Below are positions 8,889 to 18,070 of a DNA stretch of 64,000 nucleotides, piece after piece (within the stretch, counting starts at the first letter, position 1; every line of letters starts with the position of its first letter). The notes under the pieces are model-generated. The model worked only from the letters and a program-made list of their open reading frames with translations. It searched no databases and had not been told where the DNA came from. The translations under genes and the position numbers were made by a program. This DNA is from Niveibacterium umoris (GTDB lineage: Bacteria > Pseudomonadota > Gammaproteobacteria > Burkholderiales > Rhodocyclaceae), in contig NZ_JACIET010000004.1 in the NCBI RefSeq assembly GCF_014197015.1, positions 62,001-126,000 of the forward strand, written 5' to 3'.

Positions 8889-9854
8889 TCAGTCCTCGCC
8901 GAACAACTGGGCGAGCTGCTGCATCAAGGCGTCGTCGAGTTTCGGGATGACCGCGAGTGCGCCGAAGTTTTCATCGAGTTGTGCAACCGTGGATGCGCCG
9001 GTGATCACCGTTGAAACGCGAGGGTTCGCGCTGCACCAGGCAATCGCCAGCTGCGCCGGCGTGCAGTCGAGCGATGCGGCGATATCGACAAAACGGCCAA
9101 CCTTGGCGTTGCGGGCCGGGTCGATGAGCGCTTCGCGCAACCACGCCATGCTTTCGAGCGCGCCACGGCTGCCCGCCGGTACGCCGTTGCGGTATTTGCC
9201 GGTCAGAAGGCCCGACGACAGCGGGCTCCAGGTCGTCAGGCCGAGTCCGATGTCGTCGTAGAGCCGCGCGTATTCCTGTTCGACCCGCTTGCGGTGGAAC
9301 AGGTTGTACTGCGGCTGCTCCATCACCGGTTTGTGCAGGTGGTGGCGCTCTGCGATCTCCCACGCGGCGCGGATTTCGTCGGCGCTCCATTCCGAGGTGC
9401 CCCAGTACAGCGCCTTGCCTTGCGCGATCATGTCGTGCATCGCCCACACGGTTTCTTCGATCGGCGTGTTGGGGTCGGCGCGGTGGCAGAACACCAGGTC
9501 GACATATTCCAGCCCGAAGCGTCGCAGCGAACCGTCTATCGCCTGCCGCAGGTACTTGCGGTTGAGCGTGTTGCGCTGGTTCGGCCCTTCGTTGAGGCCC
9601 CAGTAGAACTTGGTCGACACGACGTATTTGCTGCGCGACCAGCCCAGTTCGCGCAGCGCGGTACCCATGATTTCCTCCGAGCGGCCGCCGGCGTAGGCCT
9701 CGGCGTTGTCGAAGAAGTTCACGCCGCGATCGTGTGCGGCGGCCATCAATTCCCGTGCCGCCCGGGTATCGACCTGGTTGTGATAGGTCACCCACGAGCC
9801 GAGCGAGAGTTGGCTGAGCTGCAGGCCTGAGCGGCCAAGACGACGGTATTCCAT
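8889..9854 (-). CDS. Aldo/keto reductase (voltage-gated K+ channel beta-subunit-like, AKR6)
   Basis: 321 aa TIM-barrel oxidoreductase. It shows the catalytic D and Y of AKRs in [18 protein letters not shown] and the downstream lysine in VVSTKFYWG. The sequence [21 protein letters not shown] is a classical AKR start, and the overall pattern is closest to the AKR6/YghZ group. It is expected to reduce aldehydes with NADPH in the cytoplasm; the substrate is unknown. It converges on the GTPase gene with an 8-nt gap and is probably monocistronic. Confidence 0.93.
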   Translation of the reverse strand: MEYRRLGRSGLQLSQLSLGSWVTYHNQVDTRAARELMAAAHDRGVNFFDNAEAYAGGRSEEIMGTALRELGWSRSKYVVSTKFYWGLNEGPNQRNTLNRKYLRQAIDGSLRRFGLEYVDLVFCHRADPNTPIEETVWAMHDMIAQGKALYWGTSEWSADEIRAAWEIAERHHLHKPVMEQPQYNLFHRKRVEQEYARLYDDIGLGLTTWSPLSSGLLTGKYRNGVPAGSRGALESMAWLREALIDPARNAKVGRFVDIAASLDCTPAQLAIAWCSANPRVSTVITGASTVAQLDENFGALAVIPKLDDALMQQLAQLFGED

Positions 9855-9967
9855 TTTCTGGCTCCTTGACGTTGATGCGCCGGGGTGTGCGGTGGCGGGG
9901 CGGGTTGCATCATGCCGGCCGCGCGATGTTAGATTCCGGGTTTGTGTCCCGATCCGAAACCGTCGCC

Positions 9968-10429
9968 ATGCTACGCGCCCTTCGTTCCAGCCTCACCATC
10001 CTCCTGCTGATTTTGCTGTCGACTGCATCGGCCGGTGCGGCCGATGTGTTGCCTTACGACGAGAAGGCCAACGCCCACGCCGACATTGCTGCAGCCCTCG
10101 CGCAGGCCAAGGCGCACAAGAAGCAGGTGCTGTTGGTGTTCGGCGCGAACTGGTGCAAGGACTGCCGGGAACTCGCGCGCAAGATGGGCGAGGGCAAGCT
10201 CGCCGAGCGGGTGTCGAAGCGCTATGTCGTCGCCAAGGTGGACGTCGGCAACTGGGATCGCAACCAGGACATCGCAGCCGAATACGGCAATCCGAGCAAG
10301 AAGGGCATCCCCGCCGCGGCAGTGCTGGCGGCGGACGGCAAGTTGCTCAAGGCGACTTCGGCCGGCGAACTGGCTTCGGCGCGCGATATGGGCGAAGCAG
10401 AGCTGCTAGCGGTGTTCGATCAGCTGTAA
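9968..10429 (+). CDS. Periplasmic thioredoxin-family protein
   Basis: 153 aa. An N-terminal signal peptide ([16 protein letters not shown]) is followed by a thioredoxin fold with a WCKDC active site (C63, C66) and the cis-proline region GIPAAAV. It is likely a periplasmic thiol-disulfide reductase. ATG 9968 gives a normal signal peptide; an in-frame ATG at 9926 would put 14 extra residues in front of it, and neither start has a strong ribosome binding site. Its partners cannot be identified from the neighbours (AKR gene divergent, dacB convergent with a 15-nt gap). Confidence 0.85.
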   Translation: MLRALRSSLTILLLILLSTASAGAADVLPYDEKANAHADIAAALAQAKAHKKQVLLVFGANWCKDCRELARKMGEGKLAERVSKRYVVAKVDVGNWDRNQDIAAEYGNPSKKGIPAAAVLAADGKLLKATSAGELASARDMGEAELLAVFDQL

Positions 10430-10444
10430 TTCCGCGCGGCGCCC

Positions 10445-11890
10445 TCAGCGCCCGCCATACAGCGTCGTCAGCAGCGCCTCGAACGCGGCTTCCGCACCAT
10501 CGGCGTCGGGGTGATTCACGAGCCAGGCGAATGCAATCCAGCGGCCCTTGGCGTCGAGTACATAGCCGGCGGCGCTGCGCACGCCATCGAGCGTGCCGGT
10601 CTTCACATAGCCGCGCCCAGCCAGCGGGGTGTCGGGCAGGCGCTTCTTCATTGTGCCGTCGATGCCGATCACCGGCTGGGCGGCCATGAATTCCGGCATG
10701 CGTGGGCTTGCCCACGCGGCGCGCAACAGGGCGCCGAGCTGCGTTGCGGTGGTGCGCTCCTGGCGCGACAGGCCGGATCCGTTTTCGAGCACCCATTGCT
10801 GCGGATCTAGCCCCCGCTGAAGCATCCAGGTGCGCACCCGTTCACTCGCGCGTTCGGGCGTGGCCGCGACGTCACTGCCATCGAAGGCGAGCGTCAGAAA
10901 GATCTGCCGCGCCATCAGGTTGTTGGAGTACTTGTCCGTCTCGCGCAGCACGTCGGCAAGGGGCGGAGAGAGCCAGACGGTCAACGGCGTGGCGCCTTCC
11001 GGCAGCGTGCCGCTGCGTACCTTGCCTGAGAACGTGCCGCCCAGTTCCGCCCACAGGGCGCGGAACACGCCGGCCGCCATCGTGGCGGGGTCGGGCGTGG
11101 CGAGGTTCAACAACTTCTCACCGCAGGCGAGCGGGAAGCGGCCCGGCAGGCGCACGCTCAGCTTGTCGCCGTTTGCCGCGATCTCCGGGGCGACCAGATC
11201 GCGCCAAGAAGGGCAGCTTTCGCCGCCCTGCGCGCGCAAGCGGTTATCCAACGTCAAGCCGGCGAAGGGCACGGTGGGGGTGACATCGATGCGCCCGTCG
11301 GGCCGCGGGCTGATCCGCAGCGTCACCGCGTTGAAGTTTACCGACAGCGCATCGGGCGCGGCGTTGTAGGCACGCGCCGCGCGACCGTCGAAGGCGCCGG
11401 GGTCGTGCGGCGGCAAGGCGAAGCGACTGCGGTCGAGCACCAGATCGCCCTCGATATCTCGCACGCCGCGACTGCGGATGTCGCGCAGCAAGGCGGCGAA
11501 GCGGTCCCAGGTCAGGAAGGGGTCACCCCCGCCCCGCAGCACGAGATCGCCCTTCAGCGTGCCGTTCTCGATGCTGCCAATGGTCCAGGCCTCGGTCTTC
11601 CAGGTGTAGGCAGGGCCGAGTGTTTCCAGCGCAGCCAGACTGGTCAGCAGTTTCATCACCGAGGCCGGGTTGCGGGCGGTGTCGGCGCGATGCGACCAGG
11701 TTGGCGCCGCCGCATCGAGCGGGGCGGCCCAGAGCGAAACCGCACTTTCCGGAATCGCGTTGGCCTTCAGGGCGCGGCTGACATCGTCGGGCAGTGCGGC
11801 GAAGCCGCGCGACCACACACCCAGCAGGGCGAGCGCGGCGAAAATGTGAAGTCTGCGGAGGATCATGCGGCGCACCATATCACGCCCCAT
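10445..11890 (-). CDS. dacB: D-alanyl-D-alanine carboxypeptidase/endopeptidase, PBP4 type
   Basis: 481 aa periplasmic penicillin-binding protein of the PBP4 (S13) family. All three active-site boxes are present: SVMK (S77, K80), SNN and KTG (in VKTGTLDG), with the inserted domains typical of this class between SxxK and SxN. It trims the last D-Ala and cleaves cross-links of peptidoglycan. The signal peptide spans about residues 10-31. I chose ATG 11890 because AAGGA lies 7 nt upstream. The frame stays open further upstream to 12004, but that adds an unlikely leader. It diverges from the repeat-protein gene at 12035. Confidence 0.93.
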   Translation of the reverse strand: MGRDMVRRMILRRLHIFAALALLGVWSRGFAALPDDVSRALKANAIPESAVSLWAAPLDAAAPTWSHRADTARNPASVMKLLTSLAALETLGPAYTWKTEAWTIGSIENGTLKGDLVLRGGGDPFLTWDRFAALLRDIRSRGVRDIEGDLVLDRSRFALPPHDPGAFDGRAARAYNAAPDALSVNFNAVTLRISPRPDGRIDVTPTVPFAGLTLDNRLRAQGGESCPSWRDLVAPEIAANGDKLSVRLPGRFPLACGEKLLNLATPDPATMAAGVFRALWAELGGTFSGKVRSGTLPEGATPLTVWLSPPLADVLRETDKYSNNLMARQIFLTLAFDGSDVAATPERASERVRTWMLQRGLDPQQWVLENGSGLSRQERTTATQLGALLRAAWASPRMPEFMAAQPVIGIDGTMKKRLPDTPLAGRGYVKTGTLDGVRSAAGYVLDAKGRWIAFAWLVNHPDADGAEAAFEALLTTLYGGR

Positions 11891-12034
11891 TACAAATCCT
11901 TGCAATGGCTCACTACCGCGAAACGCATGTACGGCACCGCTGCGGCACGATGCAGCCATCGCAATGACAACCGGGTGACTGGAGGTCGCGAACACATCGA
12001 ACAATCAATGCGCTGCATGCGCGAGGAGACACGA

Positions 12035-12619
12035 ATGAACACCAAGCTGGGTTTGATGGCGGTGCTGCTCGCCAGCCTTCCGGTTGCTGCCGCTGTCGCG
12101 GACGATGCCAACATGCTGGACCGCAACGTCAAGCAGGAACAGCGTATCGAGCAGGGGCTGCAGTCCGGTTCGCTGAACACGAAGGAGGCCGCGCGCCTGG
12201 AAAAGGGCGAGGCGCGCATCGACCAGATGGAGGCGCGTGCAGCGCGCGATGGAAAGATCGGCAAGAACGAGGCTGCGCGAATTCGTCAGGCGCAGGATGC
12301 CGAAAGCCGTGCCATCCATGACGAAAAGCACGACGCGCAGCGCGGCAACCCGAATTCGGCGTCGAGCCGGCGGATGCAGGCGGATGTGCAGCGCGACATC
12401 AACCAGCAGTCGCGCATTCGCAACGGCGTCGCCGATGGCAGCCTGACGACCCATGAGGCGGGCCGCATGGAACGCCAGCAGGCCCATGACGATCGCCTGC
12501 AGGCACGCGCCGGCGCCGATGGCCATGTTGGCGCCCATGAGCAGCGGCATATCGCGATGTCCGAAGACCGCAGCTCCCGTCATATCTGGCGCCAGCGTCA
12601 CGACGCGCAACACAACTGA
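12035..12619 (+). CDS. Exported protein built from a tandemly duplicated EF-hand-like domain
   Basis: 194 aa. A signal peptide (KLGLMAVLLASLPVAAAVA) precedes two copies of an approximately 70-residue unit. Copy 1 contains QEQRIEQGLQSGSLNTKEA, then RDGKIGKNEA and ends HDAQRGN. Copy 2 contains INQQSRIRNGVADGSLTTHEA, then ADGHVGAHEQ and ends HDAQHN. Each holds helix-loop-helix pairs with DGK/DGH loops that resemble degenerate calcium-binding EF-hands, and the protein is very rich in Arg, Gln, Glu and His. GAGGAG lies 8 nt before ATG 12035. It is monocistronic with its own terminator. I know of similar proteobacterial hypothetical proteins but no assigned function. Confidence 0.85.
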   Translation: MNTKLGLMAVLLASLPVAAAVADDANMLDRNVKQEQRIEQGLQSGSLNTKEAARLEKGEARIDQMEARAARDGKIGKNEAARIRQAQDAESRAIHDEKHDAQRGNPNSASSRRMQADVQRDINQQSRIRNGVADGSLTTHEAGRMERQQAHDDRLQARAGADGHVGAHEQRHIAMSEDRSSRHIWRQRHDAQHN

Positions 12620-12719
12620 TTCCGGGCCTGTCGTCCCGGGGCTGCGAGGGCGGATCCTTGTCGGGTGTCCGCGCCTTGCAGCCCGAATCGACTCTCAGGT
12701 GCATCTCCTATCCCTTACA

Positions 12720-12762
12720 GGGGGCGAAGGTTTTTGCTCCTCGCCCGAGCCCCCGTTTTTTT
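12720..12762 (+). terminator. Intrinsic terminator after the repeat-protein gene
   Basis: GGGGGC (12720-12725) pairs with GCCCCC (12749-12754), with a smaller internal hairpin (GGGCGA with TCGCCC), followed by seven T (12756-12762). It ends one base before the stop codon of the convergent NnrS gene. Confidence 0.75.
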
Positions 12763-12763
12763 C

Positions 12764-13963
12764 TCAGCCCGGCCGACCGTCGATTCTCGGTCGCACCAGC
12801 AGCGGCGCGTACCGGATCAGGTACAGCACGAACGCCGTACTCCAGCACCCCATCGCAACGCCGAGCGCCAGGCTGTATCCCGCTGGCCACAGCAACGGGC
12901 CGAACACCCGGATTGCAGCGCCAGCATTCAGCAGCGTGTAGGCGACCGTTTCGACGTGCCCGGCGCTGAGCAGACGGCCGGTGTGGCCTAGGGCGGTGCG
13001 GGTGATCATGCCCAGGATCAGGCCGCTCATCGCGCCAACGCCGAAGGCATGCCAGGCGAGGGAGGCGGGCACCAGATGCAGGCTGCCCAGCGCGAGCAGC
13101 ACCAGCCCGACGACCAGCCACAGATGCCCCAGATGCAATATCCACAGCAGCGGCGTCCTGCGGGTCGCCCACGGATTCCAGCCCCAGGAGCGTACCGCCT
13201 GCAATGCAGCTGCAATCAGCGCGGCCGTGGCCGTGAGCGCGGGCGACGCGGCGCCGACAGCGAGCGCAAGCGCGCTACCGGTGAAGGCGATGGCGCAGAT
13301 GTTCAGCTGGTCGTTCTGGAACTGCCGCACGCCCTTCAGCGCGTTGGCTGTGAAACTCGGGACGATGCGCCCGGCGATGATCGTGACCAGCATGATCACC
13401 AAGGCCAGTGCGCCGTGCATGACTTCCAGCGGGTCCGCAGCGAGCCAGCCATGGGTGCTTGCGTGGAAGAGCGCGTTCGCTGCGCCCAAGGCCAGCAGCA
13501 GGGCCACGGTGAAGTAGTTGCGCTGGCTCTTCGCGCGCCACAGGACCTTGCCGAGGGCAAACGCTGCTGCGGGAAGGAAGGGCAGGTCGCAGGCAGCGGC
13601 CACCGCTGGCGGCGCCGCGTACATCGCAACGCGACCGAGTAGCCAGAGTGCGGCGAGCGCCGTAAGCGGCCAGCCATTCGGCGTGGGAAGGCCGGTCCAG
13701 TTCTGCCCGGCAGTGAACAGGAAGCCGACGATCACCGCGACGGCGAAGCCGAACACCATTTCATGGGCGTGCCAGTGGAGGGCGACGAACGGCGCTGGTG
13801 ACGCGAGGGCGCCGGTGAATTGCGCCAGCCAGATCGGGACGGCGAGCGCGGCGAATGCGGCCGCAAGCAGGTAGAACGGCCGGAAGCCGAGGGCAAAGAG
13901 GGCGAAACCGCTTGGCGGCGTTTTGGGTCGGACCGTGAGTTCGTCGAGGCGGATCAGTGGCAT
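12764..13963 (-). CDS. nnrS: NnrS family membrane protein (nitric oxide/nitrosative stress)
   Basis: 399 aa with about 12 hydrophobic helices. The motifs FRPFYLLAA, HWHAHEMVFGFAVAVIVGFLFTA and VTIIAGRIVPSFTANAL are diagnostic of NnrS, a haem- and copper-containing inner-membrane protein linked to resistance to nitric oxide and its adducts. Conserved His residues of HWHAHE are present. ATG 13963 is used; an in-frame GTG at 13975 would add four residues and neither has a clear ribosome binding site. No denitrification gene lies next to it, so a general NO-stress role is more likely than a dedicated nir/nor partner. Confidence 0.93.
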   Translation of the reverse strand: MPLIRLDELTVRPKTPPSGFALFALGFRPFYLLAAAFAALAVPIWLAQFTGALASPAPFVALHWHAHEMVFGFAVAVIVGFLFTAGQNWTGLPTPNGWPLTALAALWLLGRVAMYAAPPAVAAACDLPFLPAAAFALGKVLWRAKSQRNYFTVALLLALGAANALFHASTHGWLAADPLEVMHGALALVIMLVTIIAGRIVPSFTANALKGVRQFQNDQLNICAIAFTGSALALAVGAASPALTATAALIAAALQAVRSWGWNPWATRRTPLLWILHLGHLWLVVGLVLLALGSLHLVPASLAWHAFGVGAMSGLILGMITRTALGHTGRLLSAGHVETVAYTLLNAGAAIRVFGPLLWPAGYSLALGVAMGCWSTAFVLYLIRYAPLLVRPRIDGRPG

Positions 13964-14034
13964 GGCGATTTTCACTGTTTGGGGGAGCCCGAGATTGGCC
14001 GCTTGCGGTGCGCGTTGCCTTGCCCGCCATCAAG

Positions 14035-14061
14035 CAAAAAAAAAGCGCGCCGTAGCGCGCC
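14035..14061 (-). terminator. Intrinsic terminator after the caspase-like gene
   Basis: On the minus strand GGCGCGC-TAC-GGCGCGC-type pairing (14045-14061) is followed by nine T (A-run at 14036-14044 on the plus strand). It sits 25 nt past the stop of the caspase-like gene and before the nnrS start. Confidence 0.85.
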
Positions 14062-14086
14062 ATTTCGGGTTGCTTCGGTTGCGGCG

Positions 14087-14920
14087 TCAGGTGCCGAGCA
14101 GGGTTGCCTTGTGCGCGCGGTCCGAGTCGAGTTCCGGAACCTGCGTATAGCGATTGGTCTTGAGGTCTTCCCGGACTTGCTTGAGCAGTTCGCTGCGCTT
14201 GATCTTGCCTTTGGCCGCCTTGATGCGGGCGGTCAGGTAGTAGGTGAAGGCGCCGGCATAGGCCTTGCCGATCTTGGCGTCGGCACTGGTCTGGCTGGAT
14301 TTGCACGCCGCCCACAGGATGGCGTGGTCGATGCCCGAATCGTCGAGTCGTTTGCGCAGCCCCGGCGCGCTGCGCCCGGCCATGTTGTCGATCGCGATCG
14401 GGGTCGGCGGCGGCAGCCAGCGGGGTTTGCGGGTTGGCATCAGGTCGAGCGCCTTGAGGCCGGTGCCGCTGTGGCAGGTATCGAAGAAGCATTCGACCAG
14501 AACGGTCTTCGGCACCTTGGCGAACAGCACGCGCAATTCGTCATCGACCAGCACGCGATCACGGTCCCATTCGCCGTTCTTCTCGGCCAGGTCGTGCATG
14601 CAGAAGGCTTCGTCCGCGTGGTCGGCCTCGTCGTCGTCCAGATCGGGCACCTGGGTACCGTGCGAAGACAGGCTGAACACCAGGTGCGTGAGCTTGCCCG
14701 CGACGGCGGCATCGACCAGTTTGCTCAACGCCCCCATCACCTTGGCCTTGGTGGCCTGTGCATCGGTGAGGACCTGGATGTCTTCGGCGGCGAATCCGAG
14801 TTGCTTGACGAGCATGTCCTGCATGCTGGCGGCGTCATTGACACAGCCATTGAGTTGCGCGCCGGGATAGTTCTTGAAGATGTTGATGCCGACACAAAGT
14901 GCACGTTTGGCGCCCGCCAT
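14087..14920 (-). CDS. Stand-alone caspase-like cysteine peptidase (orthocaspase/metacaspase, C14)
   Basis: 277 aa. The catalytic dyad is intact: H87 in SLSSHGTQ and C149 in FFDTCHSGTG. The N-terminus (RALCVGINIFKNYPGAQLNGCVNDA) is the conserved p20 start with the calcium-responsive metacaspase pattern. There is no signal peptide, membrane helix, repeat or effector domain, so the protein is essentially the bare p20-like fold plus a short C-terminal part; it is expected in the cytoplasm and to cut after Arg or Lys. It is monocistronic, with its own terminator and a GGAGC-type ribosome binding site. Its biological role is unknown; no toxin or defence partner adjoins it. Confidence 0.9.
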   Translation of the reverse strand: MAGAKRALCVGINIFKNYPGAQLNGCVNDAASMQDMLVKQLGFAAEDIQVLTDAQATKAKVMGALSKLVDAAVAGKLTHLVFSLSSHGTQVPDLDDDEADHADEAFCMHDLAEKNGEWDRDRVLVDDELRVLFAKVPKTVLVECFFDTCHSGTGLKALDLMPTRKPRWLPPPTPIAIDNMAGRSAPGLRKRLDDSGIDHAILWAACKSSQTSADAKIGKAYAGAFTYYLTARIKAAKGKIKRSELLKQVREDLKTNRYTQVPELDSDRAHKATLLGT

Positions 14921-15001
14921 GGGAAGCTCCTTGCTGGTTGTTATTGGATGAAATGCGCATCAGGCATTCCATTCGTATAGCACGCAGGGGCCACAGTGCA
15001 A

Positions 15002-15020
15002 GGCCGGCAACGCGCCGGCC
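15002..15020 (-). terminator. GC-rich stem-loop after psiE (possible terminator)
   Basis: GGCCGGC (15002-15008) and GCCGGCC (15014-15020) form a 7-bp perfect stem with a 5-nt loop, 35 nt beyond the psiE stop codon. The T-run after it is weak, so it may be a partial or Rho-assisted terminator. Confidence 0.4.
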
Positions 15021-15055
15021 ATGGTTTTACGGGCAAAAGCGCGCCACGCGGGGTG

Positions 15056-15502
15056 CTATTCCCTTACATAGGGTTTCTTGGGCGGGGTGTCGCGATCTTC
15101 GTTGTACGGGTAGCGGACATGGCCGTAGCGGATGACGAGAACGCCGATCGCCAGCAGCAGGATCGCGGCGGAGATTGCCAGCATCCGCCATTCGGTGAGT
15201 TCCTTGAGGTCGAGGATCAGGTAGCGGGCGAGCGCCACCATGCCGATGTAGAGTGGAAAGCGCACCGGCAACTGACCGCTCTTGAAGTACTGCGCGATCA
15301 TCGTCAGCACTTCGAGGAAAAGGAACATCAGCAGCAGATCGGTCAGCGTGACACGGTTGTTCTGCCACATCGCCAGGACTTCTTCACCCATGGCGATGGA
15401 GGTGGCAACACCGATCACGGCGAGGCCGAAGAACTCGATCCACTCGAGTCCGTATTTGAATGCGCCGCGGGCGCGGTGCAGCAGGGAGCCTTCAGGTGTC
15501 AT
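15056..15502 (-). CDS. psiE: PsiE-family membrane protein (phosphate-starvation-inducible type)
   Basis: 148 aa with four hydrophobic segments. The pattern GLEWIEFFGLAVIGVATSIAM and LLLMFLFLEVLTMIAQYFKSGQLPVRFPLYIGMVALARYLIL matches PsiE. In E. coli the gene is induced by phosphate starvation under PhoB; the protein's function is unknown. It follows the Calvin-type aldolase gene on the same strand but 134 nt away. I see no clear Pho box upstream. The tail is charged (DRDTPPKKPYVRE). Confidence 0.88.
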   Translation of the reverse strand: MTPEGSLLHRARGAFKYGLEWIEFFGLAVIGVATSIAMGEEVLAMWQNNRVTLTDLLLMFLFLEVLTMIAQYFKSGQLPVRFPLYIGMVALARYLILDLKELTEWRMLAISAAILLLAIGVLVIRYGHVRYPYNEDRDTPPKKPYVRE

Positions 15503-15636
15503 GGTTGCCGGGGGGAGGGCAGCGCGGATCGCGCGCCCTGACTATACCGCCGGCGGGTGCGGCTGGACACCTCGCAGATGTTTCAGTGCGCCGACGCGCG
15601 TTCGCTATGGGTCGCGCGCCGGGGCCGTTGGCGCTA

Positions 15637-16701
15637 TCAGGCGATTTGCTGCGCGAGTTCGCCCGACTTGTAGCGGGCGGCCATCGTGTCGAGCGACAGG
15701 GCGCGGATCTTCTGCGCCTGGCCAGCGCAGCCGAAGGCTTCAAAGCGCGCCTTGCAGATGGCCTTCATCGCGTTCTTGGCTTCCACCAGGTACTTGCGCG
15801 GGTCGAAGTTCTTGCCATCCTTCGCGAGATGGCGGCGGATCGCGCCGGTCGAAGCCATGCGCAGGTCGGTGTCGATGTTCACCTTGCGCACGCCATGGCG
15901 GATGCCTTCGACGATCTCTTCGACCGGCACGCCATAGGTGCTGCCCATGTCGCCGCCGAATTCGTTGATGATTGCGAGCCAGTCCTGCGGCACCGAGGAC
16001 GAGCCGTGCATCACCAGATGGGTGTTGGGGATGCGGGCGTGGATTTCCTTGATGCGGTCGATGCGCAGCACCGCGCCGGTGGGCGGGCGGGTGAACTTGT
16101 AGGCGCCGTGCGAGGTGCCGATCGCGATCGCCAGTGCATCGACGCCGGTGGCACGCACGAACTCCGCAGCCTCGTTCGGGTCGGTCAGCAACTGGTCGTG
16201 CGACAGCACACCTTCGGCGCCGTGTCCATCTTCGGCTTCGCCGTGGCCGGTTTCCAGCGAGCCGAGGCAGCCCAGCTCGCCTTCGACCGATACGCCCACC
16301 GCGTGGGCCATCTCGACCACCTTGCGGGTCGTGGCGACGTTGTAATCGAAGCTCGACGGCGTCTTGGCGTCTTCGAGCAGCGAGCCGTCCATCATCACGC
16401 TGGAGAAACCGGAGCGGATCGCCTGAATGCAGATCGCCGGGCTGGCGCCATGGTCCTGGTGCATCACGACCGGGATGTCCGGATGCGTTTCCAGCGCGGC
16501 CAGGATCAGGTGGCGCAGGTAGGCTTCGCCAGCGTACTTACGCGCGCCGGCCGAGCCCTGCATGATCACCGGGCTGCCGGTCTCCTGGGCGGCTTCCATG
16601 ATGGCCTGGACCTGTTCCAGGTTGTTCACGTTGAAGGCGGGCAGGCCGTAGCTGTGTTCGGCGGCATGGTCGAGCAGCTGGCGCATCGAGACGAGAGGCA
16701 T
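15637..16701 (-). CDS. Fructose-1,6-bisphosphate aldolase, class II (354-aa betaproteobacterial/CbbA type)
   Basis: 354 aa zinc-dependent aldolase that interconverts fructose-1,6-bisphosphate with DHAP and glyceraldehyde-3-phosphate, and sedoheptulose bisphosphate in the Calvin cycle. Metal-ligand region [10 protein letters not shown] and the block [19 protein letters not shown] are intact. This is the subtype usual in betaproteobacteria beside gap-pgk-pyk. ATG 16701 has GGAG 9 nt upstream; the frame is open further to 16773 but the family starts at [11 protein letters not shown] terminator (16907-16940) separates it from the second aldolase gene upstream. Confidence 0.94.
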   Translation of the reverse strand: MPLVSMRQLLDHAAEHSYGLPAFNVNNLEQVQAIMEAAQETGSPVIMQGSAGARKYAGEAYLRHLILAALETHPDIPVVMHQDHGASPAICIQAIRSGFSSVMMDGSLLEDAKTPSSFDYNVATTRKVVEMAHAVGVSVEGELGCLGSLETGHGEAEDGHGAEGVLSHDQLLTDPNEAAEFVRATGVDALAIAIGTSHGAYKFTRPPTGAVLRIDRIKEIHARIPNTHLVMHGSSSVPQDWLAIINEFGGDMGSTYGVPVEEIVEGIRHGVRKVNIDTDLRMASTGAIRRHLAKDGKNFDPRKYLVEAKNAMKAICKARFEAFGCAGQAQKIRALSLDTMAARYKSGELAQQIA

Positions 16702-16906
16702 CGGAGTACTCCATTTCAGGGTGGGGTGCCGCGAAACGGGGGGCTGTCGCAGGCGAAAAAGACGGAAATTCAACGGCTTATGGCCGCACGCTTCCGTCGC
16801 GAGGCCGGCATTGTGTCCGATTTTCGTGCCGAATGGGCGTCAGGAGTTTCCATAAGTCGGCCGCGGCAGCAATTCGTCACCCGGTGCTTGGCGGCCCGGC
16901 AGCACA

Positions 16907-16940
16907 AAGAAAAAGGCGCCACCCTTACGGATGGCGCCTT
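16907..16940 (-). terminator. Intrinsic terminator after fbaA
   Basis: On the minus strand AAGGCGCCA...TGGCGCCTT forms an 8-9-bp stem around a 10-nt loop (16913-16940), followed by TTTTTCTTTG. It closes the transcript that contains fbaA, 24 nt after its stop. Confidence 0.9.
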
Positions 16941-16963
16941 CCGGCTTGCCTGGGCGACGCTGC

Positions 16964-18040
16964 TTACAGCACGTCGACGCAGTTCAGTTCCGTGAAGGCC
17001 TGCTGGAGGCGGGCAATCATGGTTTCCTGGCCCTTGCGCAGCCAGACGCGCGGGTCGTAGTACTTCTTGTTCGGGCTGTCCGGGCCTTCCGGGTTGCCCA
17101 GCTGGCCTTGCAGGTAGGCTTCCTTGTCCTTGTAGTACTTCAGGATGCCTTCCCAGCACGCCCACTGCGTGTCGGTGTCGATGTTCATCTTGATGACGCC
17201 GTAGGACACCGAATCCTCGATTTCCTGCGCGGTCGAACCCGAGCCACCGTGGAACACGAAGTTCAGGGTCTTGGCCGGCACGCCGAACTTCTCCGACACA
17301 TACTTCTGCGAGTTGTCGAGGATCTTCGGGGTCAGCTTCACGTTACCCGGCTTGTAGACGCCGTGCACGTTGCCGAACGAGGCCGCGATGGTGAAACGCG
17401 GGCTGATCTTGATCAGCTTCTCGTAGGCGTAGGCCACGTCTTCCGGCTGGGTGTAGAGGGCCGACTGGTCCATGTGGCTGTTGTCGACGCCGTCTTCCTC
17501 ACCACCGGTGCAGCCCAGTTCGAGCTCCAGCGTCATGCCCATCTTGGCCATGCGGGCGAGGTACTTTTCGCAGATCTCGATGTTCTCTTGCAGCGACTCT
17601 TCCGACAGGTCGAGCATGTGGGAGGAGAACAGCGGCTTGCCGGTCGCGGCGAAGTGCTTTTCACCCGCGTCGAGCAGGCCGTCGATCCACGGCAGCAGCT
17701 TCTTGGCAGCGTGGTCGGTGTGCAGGATGACCGGCACGCCGTAGGCGGCGGCCACAGCGTGCACATGGTGCGCACCGGAGATCGCGCCGATGATGGCGGC
17801 TTGCTGGCCTTCCAGCTTCAGGCCCTTGCCGGCCATGAACTGGGCGCCACCGTTGGAGAACTGCACGATGACCGGAGCCTTGGCCTTGGCGGCGGCTTCG
17901 ATGACGGCGTTGATCGAGTCGGTGCCGACGCAGTTGACGGCGGGCAGCGCGAACTTGTTGGCCTTGGCGACCTCGAAGATCTTCTGCACGTCGTCGCCGG
18001 TGACGACGCCCGGCTTCACGAAATCAAAAATCTTGGACAT
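16964..18040 (-). CDS. fbaA: Fructose-1,6-bisphosphate aldolase, class II (E. coli FbaA type)
   Basis: 358 aa, the length of E. coli FbaA. N-terminus MSKIFDFVKPGVVTGDDVQK and the block ILHTDHAAKKLLPWIDG, with His zinc ligands, match the gammaproteobacterial enzyme and differ strongly from the 354-aa aldolase beside it. ATG 18040 has GGAAGA 6 nt upstream; the in-frame ATG four codons earlier is weaker. It lies 30 nt after pyk on the same strand, probably co-transcribed with it, and ends at a terminator. The co-occurrence of two class II aldolases of different subgroups in one glycolytic cluster is unusual and suggests acquisition of this copy by transfer. Confidence 0.95.
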   Translation of the reverse strand: MSKIFDFVKPGVVTGDDVQKIFEVAKANKFALPAVNCVGTDSINAVIEAAAKAKAPVIVQFSNGGAQFMAGKGLKLEGQQAAIIGAISGAHHVHAVAAAYGVPVILHTDHAAKKLLPWIDGLLDAGEKHFAATGKPLFSSHMLDLSEESLQENIEICEKYLARMAKMGMTLELELGCTGGEEDGVDNSHMDQSALYTQPEDVAYAYEKLIKISPRFTIAASFGNVHGVYKPGNVKLTPKILDNSQKYVSEKFGVPAKTLNFVFHGGSGSTAQEIEDSVSYGVIKMNIDTDTQWACWEGILKYYKDKEAYLQGQLGNPEGPDSPNKKYYDPRVWLRKGQETMIARLQQAFTELNCVDVL

Positions 18041-18070
18041 GTTGTCTTCCAATCTGTGGGTGGGTGGCGT

